Notes: generated by a model from the letters alone, not told the origin. Numbered from the stretch's first letter, positions 12,871-22,806 are shown. The stretch is 64,000 nucleotides of DNA from Xenopus tropicalis (GCF_000004195.4 NC_030677.2:58658222-58722221); one strand, 5' to 3'. Made by a program: numbers and translations.

Positions 12871-13001
12871 TACGGTGACCAGATCACTTGAAAATTTAGG
12901 GGCACTTCTAATAAATACATGTTGCAGGGCACGGATTGCATTTTAAATAAACTGCAGTCAGTTCAGCCCTGTTAGAATTTTCAAATGATCTGGTCACCCT
13001 A
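12871..13001. mobile_element. Palindromic MITE 'GGTGACCAGAT'
   Basis: The left end TACGGTGACCAGATCACTTG faces a right end whose complement is TAGGGTGACCAGATCATTTG. A one-ended relative lies at 30804-31030. Non-coding. Confidence 0.65.
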
Positions 13002-13097
13002 CTCTTTTAAATTCTTATACTGAGTTTCCCAGCCAATGAGACATTACTTAAAGGACAAGAAAAAAGTCTTAATTTAAAGAGGTTGTTTACAATTGTC

Positions 13098-13355
13098 CAG
13101 GCCCGGATTTGTGGAGAGGCCACAAAGGCCCGGGCCTAGGGCGGCAGAAATGTAGGGGCGGCATGCCGCCCCGCCGCAACGGAATTTTTAAAGTTTTTTT
13201 CAATAAGGAGCAGTGGGAACTTTTCCCCACTGCTCCGTATGGGGCTTTAAGTGTATGCACATGCGCGCTTGTTCACGCATGTGCATTGCGGGGGGCGGGG
13301 CCGGGCCGATCAATGGGGGTGGCCTAGGGGCACCCAGAAAACAAATCCGGCCCTG
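13098..13355. mobile_element. Non-autonomous hAT element 1 (258 bp)
   Basis: Ends are CAGGCCCGGATTTGT and ACAAATCCGGCCCTG, terminal inverted repeats of about 15 bp with one mismatch. A perfect 8-bp target duplication CAATTGTC flanks it (13090-13097, 13356-13363). CAG...CTG ends with 8-bp duplications are the hAT signature. The interior is GC-rich and non-coding; open frames across it (13109-13479) are artefacts. Confidence 0.92.
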
Positions 13356-13363
13356 CAATTGTC

Positions 13364-14389
13364 CCAAGAGCACATACTTTAGGGCTCATTCAGGCAGCAC
13401 TTCTGGCTGGGACAATGGCTGTGTTACCCACCTTGCACCGAATAAAAAATCAGGAGGCCAGCCATGCAAGGAATCATGATCTGGGGGGGCTGTAATTCTC
13501 AGTATGAATATCCTTCAGGAGTTGTATGGACTGCTACTAGCCAATGTACAGCCTGAATACTCGACCCCAGTTCCAGCTACAAGGGAGCTTCATTGTCTTC
13601 TATAGCAAGCGGCCCCCAAACAACATAATGTCCACCCAAGTGATGCCCTGGTGTTATCTGCCTGCATTGTCAACATAGAAAACCTTTTCTCTAGGTCCTT
13701 ATTGTAGTTGGCGCATACACAGGCCATATGCTTTGCAGCAAGGAGGGCTACAATATTAACTGTGTTAACCTCTTCTAGAAAGGGTTAACCATAACTCTTT
13801 AAACTGTCCTCTCTATGCCCTTGGGCTGCCCTTCTGCTAATATGTTGACCAAGGGTAATGTCACAGCTGCTACTAGGGTTGATTCTTCAAGTGCAGCCCA
13901 GTTCTTATATTTTAACTCTGCACTTAGCCTTGTGTTGTGGAGGCTGACCAGAAACCTATAACGTAATAATCTGTCAGGTTCAGTTACCGCTGCTAGGCCT
14001 CAGGCAGCATTCATTGGTAGAAGGGGGGCTGCTGCCAGCAAGTTCAGAATGAAATATGGGAGGCTCCATTTGTTTGTGCAGAATTCTATGTTTATTTAAA
14101 CAGTTTTTGCAAAACAAAGGAACACTCTGTGTGTGTAGCCTCTGATCTGTCCAACATGGCTTGGACTCTTGGCCTGCACTTTCCCTCACCAGCAGCCTGC
14201 TGTACCTAATTATACATTGCCAGAATGGCCATCAAACCATTTCTTCTTTCTCCTTTTTTCTTGTAACAATCCTTGTGCCCCCCTGGGAATATTTTTTAGT
14301 ATACTTTCCTCTATGCTTATTCTCCGCATCAAACCCAACCTTTCCAGCCATATCTGTCATTTTATGTTCCCATTATTAACTTAGTTGAA
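13364..14389. other. No gene seen
   Basis: About 1 kb without a supported feature. Frames at 13980-14384 are short, overlapping and domain-free. Confidence 0.35.
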
Positions 14390-14575
14390 ATCATGAGCGA
14401 ATCTGTCCCGTTTGTCTTCGCGGGAAAATTTGCAAATCTTTTAAAAGATTCGAGAAACGGCAAAAAAATCCCGAAGCGCCGAAAATGATATGTTTAAAAA
14501 AAGTTTGCGCTCGTAAAAAAAAATTGCCACAGGACTCAAAAAAAATTTGTGCGCGTAACAATAGTAGTCTTGACT
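14390..14575. repeat. 'gagcgaatctgtcccg' dispersed repeat
   Basis: CpG-bearing, A/T-run-rich sequence of a type also seen at 25480-25710 ('cagattcgctcatcac', opposite orientation) and 39633-39915. Likely a decayed inverted-repeat element. Non-coding. Confidence 0.4.
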
Positions 14576-14615
14576 CTATATAACTTTTTAAATATAGGAA
14601 ATCACCTCTCTGGCT

Positions 14616-14800
14616 TTAGGATGGCTTTACACACACAATATTATCGTATGAAACCTTGTTTTGTACGATATTCAGTGCGTGTATGGCTGCAGATATCGAC
14701 TCATCGATCGGCCGGGTTGAAAGATTTTGATCGGGCACCATTGAAGGCGCCAGAGCAAAATCTACCTTCAGGGCTGAATCACCAGGTGGAGGTCCAGAAA
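14616..14800. mobile_element. 'GGCCATACAC'-type MITE, right end missing
   Basis: The interior is closely related to 727-958: both contain 'gaaaccttgttttgta' and 'ccagag/ccaagcaaaatct' segments in the same order. The left terminus is diverged. No matching right terminus was found before the Penelope-like fragment begins, so it appears truncated. Confidence 0.55.
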
Positions 14801-14954
14801 ATTGAATATATAAACGCTCAGCCTTACTGCTCACACGGCACGATGCATCAATCCCCAATAGCCCACCACTTGGCTTTTTTGGAATATCACAAGAAAAGAG
14901 GAGAGCACCTTCACGCAGATGAACTGCTTCAGCCTTTATTCAAACCACAGCACA

Positions 14955-14992
14955 CAACATGTTTCAGGCTGTATCAAGCCCTTTCTCAAGTG
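14955..14992 (-). ncRNA. Hammerhead ribozyme-like motif 2 (degenerate)
   Basis: Read on the minus strand: CTTGAGA (from 14990) occupies the place of CTGATGA, GGCT (14980-14977) pairs with AGCC (14970-14967) as helix II, GAAA is at 14965-14962 and the palindrome ACATGT at 14962-14957. The layout matches motif 1 but the first core box is altered, so it is probably inactive. Its position downstream of a Penelope-type endonuclease ORF supports the family assignment of all three motifs. Confidence 0.45.
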
Positions 14993-15454
14993 TAACTAGT
15001 TAACAACAGAGTGAACATTTGAACCCATAGCCCCACCTCCTAAGCACTAATTAGTGCTTGCAAATATCCAGCCAAATTACTTTAGATCACCATATATTTT
15101 CTTTTACAAAATATTTATAGAAAAATTCATCAGTTTAAAAAAGTCCATAATTAGAAAAATACTGTATAGAAAATCCTTAGATGATCCATCCTTTGTGCAC
15201 AGGAAACTGTGAAAAAATATTAAAATCAGAAAATCACCAATTAAACATACATATACCAGGGTGCTTGGGACTGCACATCACCATGCCTACCGAATAAGCA
15301 CCATGTATAACAAATAGCACGATAAAAACTATTATAAAAACAATCTTACCCTTAATTTTTATGTAGCTACCATTTCTGGTAAATAAGATTTTCAAAGCCT
15401 GCAAAAAGATAACACATATATAGAACCATCAGTGTATAGATAAGCTAAAGAAAT

Positions 15455-16072
15455 TCATAGAAAAGGTTTTAAACTCCAAGCATCATTAAGCCCATCTGGC
15501 ACCAATGTATTGAGTTTCTTTATCCATTTACCTTCACACTTTAAGAGCTCTTTCTTTCGATCGCTACCCCTCAATTTTAAAGTCACCTCATCTAAAACAC
15601 ACCATCTAAGTTGTGCTACATTATGCTTATGTTCCATAAAGTGTCTAGATACTTGTGTGTCAGTTTGTGTATTTGCTTTAAAGTTCCTAATATTCCCTTT
15701 ATGCTCTTGAATTCTTAATTTTACCTCTCTTGTGGTTTGACCCACATAGCCTAAGCCACACGGGCATTTCAATAGGTAGACCACATATGAGGAATTACAC
15801 GTTGCATAAATTTTTAAAGGGATCTCGTACCCTTTTGTTGGATGATGTATAACTTTACCTCTCATTATTGAGGAGCAGCAGTTACAATTTAGACAGGAGA
15901 ATGTACCTATTTTTGGCATACTTTTAAATCTTGGTCTCTCTAGTCTAGTGTCAGAAGGACATAAAATGTCTTTTATTGTAGAACCCCGTTTATAACAGAA
16001 CAGGGGAGTATCTTGAAACAATTTACCAAAGTGTTTGTCATTTTGTATCAAAGGCCAGTACTTATGAATCAC
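15455..16072 (-). CDS. Penelope-like element C-terminus with GIY-YIG endonuclease domain (partial)
   Basis: An uninterrupted 205-residue frame. Around residues 80-88 there is a cysteine cluster (C-x2-C-x-C-C) of the kind between reverse transcriptase and endonuclease in this family. It is followed by the endonuclease signature: 'YVVYLLKCPCGLGYVGQT' (about residues 116-133), then 'REVKLRIQEHKGNI' with conserved Arg and Glu/His positions, and a conserved C-terminal 'VSRHFMEHKHN' segment. In intact elements this domain nicks target DNA and lies downstream of the reverse transcriptase. The Met start is only the first Met in a frame whose upstream part was lost, so no complete protein is expected. 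The open frame suggests a fairly young insertion. Confidence 0.88.
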   Translation of the reverse strand: MIHKYWPLIQNDKHFGKLFQDTPLFCYKRGSTIKDILCPSDTRLERPRFKSMPKIGTFSCLNCNCCSSIMRGKVIHHPTKGYEIPLKIYATCNSSYVVYLLKCPCGLGYVGQTTREVKLRIQEHKGNIRNFKANTQTDTQVSRHFMEHKHNVAQLRWCVLDEVTLKLRGSDRKKELLKCEGKWIKKLNTLVPDGLNDAWSLKPFL

Positions 16073-16093
16073 ACTCTGTACCTTACTGCTATG

Positions 16094-16163
16094 TTGGTTA
16101 AAAGTAGAAACAAAAGTTATTCTCTGACTTGGTTAAAAGTAGAAACAAAAGTTATTCTCTGAC
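16094..16163. repeat. 35-bp perfect tandem duplication
   Basis: Units 16094-16128 and 16129-16163 are identical, each beginning TTGGTTAAAAGTAGAAAC. They sit at the upstream (truncated) end of the Penelope-like fragment. Confidence 0.92.
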
Positions 16164-16181
16164 CTCAGGCGGAGGTCCATT

Positions 16182-16408
16182 CAGGGGCGGGCCAAGCTGA
16201 CCGGGCGCCCTAGGCAACCCGGTCGGCCAACTCCGCCCACCTCACCCGCCCGCGGGGTGATTAGTTCGTCATTGCCTCCGCCGCTAATGACAAGTGGCGG
16301 AGGCAATGACAAAGTAGCACTAGGAGTAGGCAGGAGAGGCTGCCTGGCCCCCTCAATCGTTGCGCCCTAGGCAGCTGCCTCTTCTGCCTACCCCTAGTTC
16401 TGGACCTG
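16182..16408. mobile_element. Non-autonomous hAT element 2 (227 bp)
   Basis: Starts CAGGGGCGGGCC and ends CTAGTTCTGGACCTG, with a perfect 8-bp target duplication GGTCCATT on both sides (16174-16181, 16409-16416). GC-rich, non-coding interior. The terminal repeats are only partly complementary, but the duplication fixes both ends. Confidence 0.88.
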
Positions 16409-16416
16409 GGTCCATT

Positions 16417-16712
16417 CATCTCTATATTTTGTGTTAAAGTATTTGTGATAGCTTAGTTTCTAACATGTTGATAAACAGATAAAAATGAGGTTGCAATAAC
16501 ACTAATTTAGTCTGCTGAGAGCAGAGCCTTTCAGATTTTATTGGTTCAGGATCCCCTTTAAGATCTAACATTTGGTTTGTAGAAGCAGACTGCCATCAGG
16601 GTGCTAAGTATCCTTGGGAAGGTACTAGTGTTAGACATCATTAAAACAGAGGAAGGATTTCAAACTATACTGAATACAATGGAAGGAAGTACACTACAAT
16701 AAAGGGTACTGG
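16417..16712. other. No gene seen
   Basis: Short repeat-free interval between two elements. No signal recognised. Confidence 0.35.
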
Positions 16713-16714
16713 TA

Positions 16715-17036
16715 CAGGTATGGGACCTGTTATCCAGAATGCTCGGGACCTGGGGGTTTCTGGATAAGGGATCTTTCCGTAATTTGGATCTCCATAACTC
16801 CAAGTCTGCTAAAAATCATTTAAATATTGAATAAACCCAATAGGGTTGTTTTGCCTTGTTTAATTATATCTTAGTTGGGATCAAGTACAAGGTACTGTTT
16901 TATTATTACAGAGAAAAAAAGAAATCATTTTTAAAAATTAGAATTATTTGCTTATAATGGAGTCTATGGGAGATGGCCTTTCCATATTTCTGAACTTTCT
17001 GGATAACGGGTTTCCAGATAAGGGATCCCATACCTG
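16715..17036. mobile_element. MITE 'CAGGTATGGGACC', complete copy
   Basis: Ends CAGGTATGGGACCTGTTATC and GGGATCCCATACCTG are inverted repeats flanked by TA on each side (16713-16714, 17037-17038). Both ends also carry 'tctggataa'-like subterminal inverted repeats. TA duplication is what Tc1/mariner-type transposases produce. Other copies: 25130-25457, 38652-38955, 48578-49227 and 48781-49097. Non-coding. Confidence 0.85.
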
Positions 17037-17038
17037 TA

Positions 17039-17440
17039 GTAGAAGCATGTATAGTGGATTGGATGGCTTATCTAGTATAGTATGTGTAGAGCTGCAACAC
17101 ATACAGAAGCAGAAGGAAGATGAGTTTTTAAAGGGGATTTGAGTTCTATTTTACAATCAAAGGACAACCTAAATGTTCCATGTATCATACTTTGTACAAT
17201 GAGGAAAGTAGAAGGGCAGAGCCTATTGTTTGTACAGTGCATACCTTTTCTGCATGTTTGCTTTGACACCCATACAATAGAGTCGCAACATTGCTTCACT
17301 CAGTCTCAGATTCCTCCATTGACGTCAATAAAAACATCACCATTCATATACCAAAACTGGGTTTGCTGGTGCAACATGGCAGCTGGCGGATATGCAAAAA
17401 TACCAGTAAGGAATGTTATTTTCCAATCGTCATGTTAAGC
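17039..17440. other. No gene seen
   Basis: No supported coding or repeat feature. Confidence 0.35.
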
Positions 17441-18200
17441 TTTTATTCATCACAATCAGTTATTTAGAAAGAAATGAAAGATAAACCATATACAAAAACA
17501 GCACATTTTTATTTTAAATGGAAAATAGAGATGTATTCAGATGCAACGTCAGTATTTTTGTCATTTTTCCATGCCAACACTTCATTTTTCCAAAAAACCC
17601 AGAAACCTGAAGTAATGTTATTATGATGTGTTAGAAAAAAATATAGAATAAATACTTCTTCATTTATTGAAATAAGTATTATTTACAACCTCTATATGGA
17701 TTTGAAAAGGACGGAACAACGCACAGAGGGCTCCCCTCCTGTCCGTATACACAAGCTGTAAATTATTCTGCTGCCAGATCAGCGTGGCATACGTTGCAGT
17801 TCAGAGCTTTGGGGACCTCTTGATTTGAACAAGGGATACAAAATATTTTTAGCACATTTACAAATTTACAATTTACAGCTCAGAGATGATGAATGTTATT
17901 TAATATATATTTTGGAACATAGCCGTATTTTAAGGTATATTATTGACAGATTTGATACTCTAGGATCTCGGAGATATATCCAGTGAATTATATTTTTCAT
18001 TTGATACTAGTCACATAGTGTGAATACATGAATATTTATATGTACTTCAACTCACATATTGATTTTACGATTCTGCATGAATCCTATTGCTTTCTCTCAG
18101 CCATAAACTAATTAGATTTCCTATCCCTCGTAGAGCCAGAGATTCATTGTACTACGGTATTTATAAACAAAAGCCCAATGTATTTTATAGGGGTTATCCT
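17441..18200 (-). other. Repeat-poor AT-rich block resembling a 3' untranslated region on the minus strand
   Basis: No dispersed repeat is recognised over about 750 bp. On the minus strand there are AATAAA-type hexamers (for example opposite 'tttattcat' near 17444 and 'tttattgaa' near 17655). A short open frame ending at TAA near 17760 follows a possible acceptor near 17823. None of this proves a transcript; it is recorded because it differs from its repeat-filled surroundings. Confidence 0.2.
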
Positions 18201-18317
18201 GAATGTTAAGAAAAGGGTATACACTTTGCTTGGCCGGGGGGCTCAGGTTACAACATATCAGTAAAAAGATATCAAAAACTATGCGGCCCACACTGTCCTA
18301 CAGACCCTGGACTTTAA

Positions 18318-18563
18318 GGGCTCTGGCACACGGGGAGATTAGTCACCCGCGACAAACTCCCTGTTCGCGGGCGACTAATCTCCCCGAGTTGCCTTCCCCT
18401 GCCATCCCACCGGCGAAAATGTAAGTCGCTGGTGGGATGGCACATGTGGCGGCGCGATTTCGCGCAAATCGCTGAAAAAGCCTCGCGAGGCAACTTCGGC
18501 GATTAGCACGAAATCGCGGGGAGTTTTGTCGCGGGCGACTAATCTCCCCCTGTGCCAGAGCCC
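18318..18563. mobile_element. Palindromic MITE 'GGGCTCTGGCACACGGGG'
   Basis: The left arm begins GGGCTCTGGCACACGGGGAG and the right arm ends CTGTGCCAGAGCCC. TAA flanks both sides (18315-18317, 18564-18566). Internal 'ggcgactaatctcccc' is repeated in both orientations, so the transcript would form a long hairpin. A related copy is at 50831-51102. The 3-bp duplication suggests PIF/Harbinger origin. Confidence 0.85.
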
Positions 18564-18766
18564 TAAGGCTACTGACCCACCAGGCTGATTTTTAGCCTGT
18601 GGATAAACACGGGCAGAAGATCAGCCCCTACACTTGCCTCAGCCTACCACTGTGACTGCACCCGGAGCCACTGCATCTGCATGGGTGCAGGCATACTGAG
18701 TGCATTTTGGGGCCAAAATGCATACTCATACATGTGCCTGCACCCAGGCTAACATGAGGTATATTT

Positions 18767-19092
18767 ATCATGCTGTGTAAAAAGTGGAGTAAAACATTAC
18801 TGGTGATTTTGCTCATAGCATCCAAGCGTTTGATACAGTACCTCACAGAAGGTTAATGATCAAATTAAGGAATATTGGCCTAGAACATAATATTTGTGTT
18901 GTGCTGGGTTTACTTGGATGGGTTGAACTTGATGGACACTGGTCTTTTTTCAACCCTATGTAACTATGTAACTATCAGATGATTTGCTTTGGTTTTCTAA
19001 CTGTTGAAATCTAATTGCTGATTGGTTGCCCTGGGCAACATCACCAGTAATGCTTTACTCCACTTTTTACACAGCATGATAAATATACCCCA
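18767..19092. mobile_element. Palindromic MITE 'TATTTATCATGCTGTG' nested in the 18564-19195 element
   Basis: 'tatatttatcatgctgtgta' on the left faces its complement on the right, extending through 'aaaaagtggagtaaa', an almost perfect terminal repeat of over 30 bp. The interior between about 18835 and 18980 is a LINE 3' tail. Confidence 0.8.
18835..18980 (+). repeat. LINE 3' tail nested in a MITE
   Basis: Contains 'gggttgaacttgatggaca' and 'cttttttcaaccctatgtaac', ending in an ATGTAACT microsatellite. The same block ends the pieces at 24060-24490 and (minus strand) 58590-58900, where LINE-like C-terminal peptides precede it. Confidence 0.65.
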
Positions 19093-19195
19093 TAGGGGTG
19101 CAGCCATAATGGTAGCTGAGGCAAGTGTAGGGGTCGATTCTTGGCCTGCATTTATCTGAAGCTCAAGAATCAGCCAGGAGTGACAGGAGCCTTAA

Positions 19196-20915
19196 CCATA
19201 TCTATTCTTAAAAACACATACTGGGTATATATTTTTCTGTTTAAATATAATTTTTGCTGGCTAAATTCCCCCCCCTACTTTTAAAAAAATCTGATAGTTG
19301 TGGCAGCACCTGGAGCCATTGCATTGGCCTGGGTGCAGCACCAATAAGTGGAAACTGCACATGCGAGTGTGGCTGCATCCAGGACCACATTCATCACTAA
19401 AACATAAAGAGACATTTAAGAGTGCTCAGAAGTCCCCTAAAATTCTTATGTGATCTTCGGAGTTGTCAAATAGACTAAACCCACAGAATCGTCACCTCAA
19501 ATTTTGAATGAGGGTGCACATTTTCTAACTGCTATGTAAATTTCCCAGCAAGCCTGGAGTTTGTATCTCATGTACTACTGTTCTCCGAGTGTCTCTTATT
19601 TTATATCTCTCTAATATTTACCAGTAGCACCAGAGAGCCAAAGGAAGGTGTTTCCCACATTCAATTCCATTATAAATGAACAAAAATTGGTATTTTAAAA
19701 ATGCAGGGGTCTGACAATAACCAGGTGCAATAACCAGGAAAAAAAACACCCCACTGATGGTTAAAGATGACAATGATTGTTTCATGTGAACAAACATACA
19801 ATAATACGACAGCTGCCATAATAAGCCTTGGAACACAATATATTCAACACTGAAAAGTTGTAGTTCTCATATTATTATGAACATTTATTAATTTATTGAT
19901 ACAAAATGGAAACAGTGAAGGTTTTTAAATATTCTGCTCCCATGTGCTTAATTGTTTCATTAGATTTTATGTTGTTTATCTGAGTAGAAAATGTGTAAAT
20001 CTCTAAAGAAAACTACATAGAAATCTCATTTTTATTATGTTATCCTTTTTGCTTCCACTTACTGCTAATACAATGGGAATCTCTCCTCCATGTGTATGTG
20101 TCCTTTTTAACAGGCTTGTGTGGTCCTATTCTGGCTGACTACTTTGAGACTAAAAAAATGTAACAGTAAGTGACTGTTCTGACATGATGTCAATAAGGAA
20201 AGTAACATCACAGAGCAATGCATTGTGGGTTATGTAGTTGTTCTTGTATGCTGTCTGTAAACTGTGGAGTTGTTACAATTTGTAACATCAATGTTTTAGT
20301 CCCTACTTCCCTGCCAGGATTTCAAATGATGCAGAAACAGAACTCTTTTGCAACTGGATATCGGCATATAAAATGGTATTTATTCACAGTTTTTGAAGGA
20401 ACAGATTATAGTGATGGGTATATTAGGGGTTTCTGTGTTGTATGTGTTGGAGTTCCCCTTTAAAAGGCTTTTAAAGTCTTACAGATGGCAAATATTTTAT
20501 AAATTAAAACATATGGGAGTGATCTACAAAACATTTCTTGAGAATATGCAATAACAGCTGTCAAAAAAGAACATTCTCTTTTGACTTTCCTTTATCTTGG
20601 TCTCCACTCTCTTTGCTTCATTCCCTGTTTCGTGATCAATTACATGGGCTAAGATTCATGGTGATATTGAATGCCAGCAGAAGCTTGTTCTTCTGGAATC
20701 TTTGCATAAGGTATATGGTTATTTAATAAACAGTTTTCACCACTAATTTATGATTTATGAGGTAGATGCTCTCACTAAATAGGCAGAGCTATCCCATTCC
20801 CACAAGTGTCCATTTAACCATGCTCTCCTACAGCAAAGCCGGTATCTCTGTCCAATAGCTCTGGCAGCCCCCTGTTGCTAAGGTCCTATTTAGCCATACC
20901 TTTACATGACTGTTA
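19196..20915. other. No gene seen
   Basis: About 1.7 kb with no supported gene. The minus-strand frame at 19618-19836 and the plus-strand frames at 20218-20726 lack domains and splice context. Confidence 0.35.
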
Positions 20916-21025
20916 TTAAAGGAACAGTAACACCAAAAAATGAAAGTGTATAAAATATAATGTGCTGCTGCCCTGCACTGGTAAAAGTTGTGTGTTTACT
21001 TCAGAAAGTCTACTATAACTTATAT

Positions 21026-22048
21026 CAGTGCTGTCCAACTTCTGTGGTACCGAGGGCCGGAATTTTTCCAACCTAAGTTGTGGAGGGCCGATAATGGAAG
21101 CCAGTTTTGACCACTCCCCTTTTTGAAACCGCACCCACTTGAAACCACACCTGTGTTATCACATGACCATACCCATATTAATGGTTGTAGTACAGCAAAA
21201 ACCTGCCATACTCTGCCTTCCCTACCCTGCCTGCGTGTGCCATACTTTGACTGTGTGTGCCATTCTTGGCTGGTTTGTGCCATACTTGGCCTGTGTGTGC
21301 CATACATACTCTGCCTGCCCTACCCTGCCTGTGGGTGCCATACTCTGCCTGCCCTACCCTGCCTGTGGGTGCCATACTCTGCCTGTCCTACCCTGCCTGT
21401 GTGTGCCATACTCTGCCTGCCCTACCCTGCCTGTGGGTGCCATACTCTGCCTGCCCTACCCTGCCTGTGGGTGCCATACTCTGCCTGCCCTACCCTGCCT
21501 GTGTGTGCCATACTCTGCCTGCCCCACCCTGCCTGTGTGTGCCATACTCTGCCTGCCCTACCTTGCCTGTGTGTTCCATACTCTGCTTGCCCTATGTATG
21601 GCACACACAGGCAGCATACAGTGACAATGCTGGCACTGCTCCTACAGTCTGCACAATAACTATATATTAAAAAACTTTTTAATTGCAGTACCACCTCAGT
21701 ATATGTTCTTTTTGTAGTGTGCAGGGATTATTTGTGGGTTTCTACTGCTCCTACAGTCTGAGGTGTGAACAGGGGAACAATATGGGTGATTACAGCCTGA
21801 GCCTGAGGTGTGAACACTGCAGGGGGGGAACAATGCAGAGATTAAAAGGTGTGAAAAACACAGGGGATTACATTTTTAAACAATACAGAGGGATTACAGC
21901 CTGAATCTGAGGTGAGAGCAATGCAGGGGGCCAGTTAATCTCAGTACTGATACCATTTAAAGCTTACACAAGAGTAAGCCATCAAAGCAGCCAGACAGGT
22001 GGGGGGCCACACAGAGGGGGGTCGAGGGCCGCCAGTTGGACAGCACTG
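21026..22048 (+). mobile_element. Minisatellite-bearing hAT element, copy 1 (1,023 bp)
   Basis: Ends CAGTGCTGTCCAACT and AGTTGGACAGCACTG, perfect 15-bp inverted repeats. A perfect 8-bp duplication ACTTATAT flanks it (21018-21025, 22049-22056). The interior has a unique left arm, a 34-bp minisatellite (about 21200-21600), one unit in reverse orientation at the array's right edge, and a unique right arm. No transposase is encoded. A second copy is at 54766-55764. Confidence 0.95.
21200..21605. repeat. 34-bp minisatellite, array 1
   Basis: About 12 units of roughly 34 bp built on 'ctgcctgccctaccctgcct' plus 'gtgtgtgccatact', with a GTGGG variant interleaved. The unit has no stop codon in any plus-strand frame and 34 is not a multiple of 3, so long open frames of cysteine/proline-rich peptide appear in all three frames. 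They are artefacts. Confidence 0.95.
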
Positions 22049-22399
22049 ACTTATATAAATAAGCTGCTATGTAGCCATGGAGGCAGCCATTCAAAGGAGA
22101 AAAGGCACAGGCACATAGCAGATAACAGATAAAACACTATTGTATTCTACAGAACTTATCTGTTATCTGCTATGTAACCTTTGCCTTTTCTCCTTTTTTC
22201 CAGCTTGAATGGCTGCCCCCATGGCTACACAGCAGCTTATTATATAAATTATAGTAGTGTTACTGTAGCAAACACACCAGTTTTACCAGTGCAGGGCAAC
22301 AGTGCATTATATTTTTATTACTTTAAAGCTCTTTCATTTTTTGGTGTTACTGTTCCTTTAAGTAAGTGTACTCAGTGATTCTCTAGTACAGGATTACAC

Positions 22400-22806
22400 A
22401 CTCACATTAATTCATTAGTTTTTGAATTTGAGTGTTTATCTAATAAGAATAAACTTGAATTTTAAAAAATGTTGAATGCTCACTTATTTATTAATATGGA
22501 AACTTGTTTGAATAAAAAAACCAAAACTCAAATATCTTGAATTTGTGAGTTTACAAACCCGAAAAATACTCAAAAAATTTGAATATCTTGATTGAAAATA
22601 TGGCTTTGCCTAGTACAACTCCCATTAACTTCTATGTGAACTCGCAAGCTTTTAGATGCTGAAGTTTTACATTTGAGTTTTTAGGTTTTCTGCACTTAAT
22701 AAATATCAGACATTTTGAAACCAAAATTAAATTTTGCAAGTTTTAGCTCTAAAAAACTTGAATCATGAAAAAAAAAAAATCAAACTCTAACATTGATAAA
22801 TCACCC
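22400..22806. mobile_element. Decayed MITE ending 'GATAAATCACCCC'
   Basis: An AT-rich stretch with repeated 'ttgaattttg/aaaacttgaa' modules in both orientations, ending 'ataaatcacccc', a terminus type common in frog inverted-repeat elements. The left end is not clear. Confidence 0.4.

Larger units (their letters stand above)
14880..16128 (-). mobile_element. 5'-truncated Penelope-like retroelement
   Basis: Minus-strand order is: GIY-YIG endonuclease ORF (16072-15455), about 450 bp of untranslated sequence, then a terminal piece with a hammerhead-like fold (14992-14955). This ORF-then-pLTR order fits a Penelope-like element. The reverse transcriptase expected upstream of the endonuclease is absent, so the copy is truncated at its 5' end, as is common after incomplete reverse transcription. 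A 35-bp tandem duplication lies at the truncation point (16094-16163). Confidence 0.8.
18564..19195. mobile_element. Interrupted MITE (outer arms of a three-level nest)
   Basis: The left arm (18564-18766) and right arm (19093-19195) are inverted copies: both contain the 'cccctacacttgcctcagc' block and a diverged 'ggctgatt' block at matching distances from TAAGGCT ends. They are separated by the 18767-19092 element, which itself holds a LINE tail. Fragments of the same family occur near 2515-2585 and 32150-32260. Confidence 0.65.
20916..22361. mobile_element. TTAA-flanked T2/Kolobok-like MITE interrupted by an hAT element
   Basis: The left end TTAAAGGAACAGTAACACC and right end 'ggtgttactgttcctttaa' are inverted repeats including TTAA at both outer edges. 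TTAAAGG ends with TTAA targets are known for the Xenopus T2 group, classed with Kolobok. Without the hAT insertion (21026-22048) the element would be about 420 bp. Two internal 'gataacagataa' segments face each other. Confidence 0.8.
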
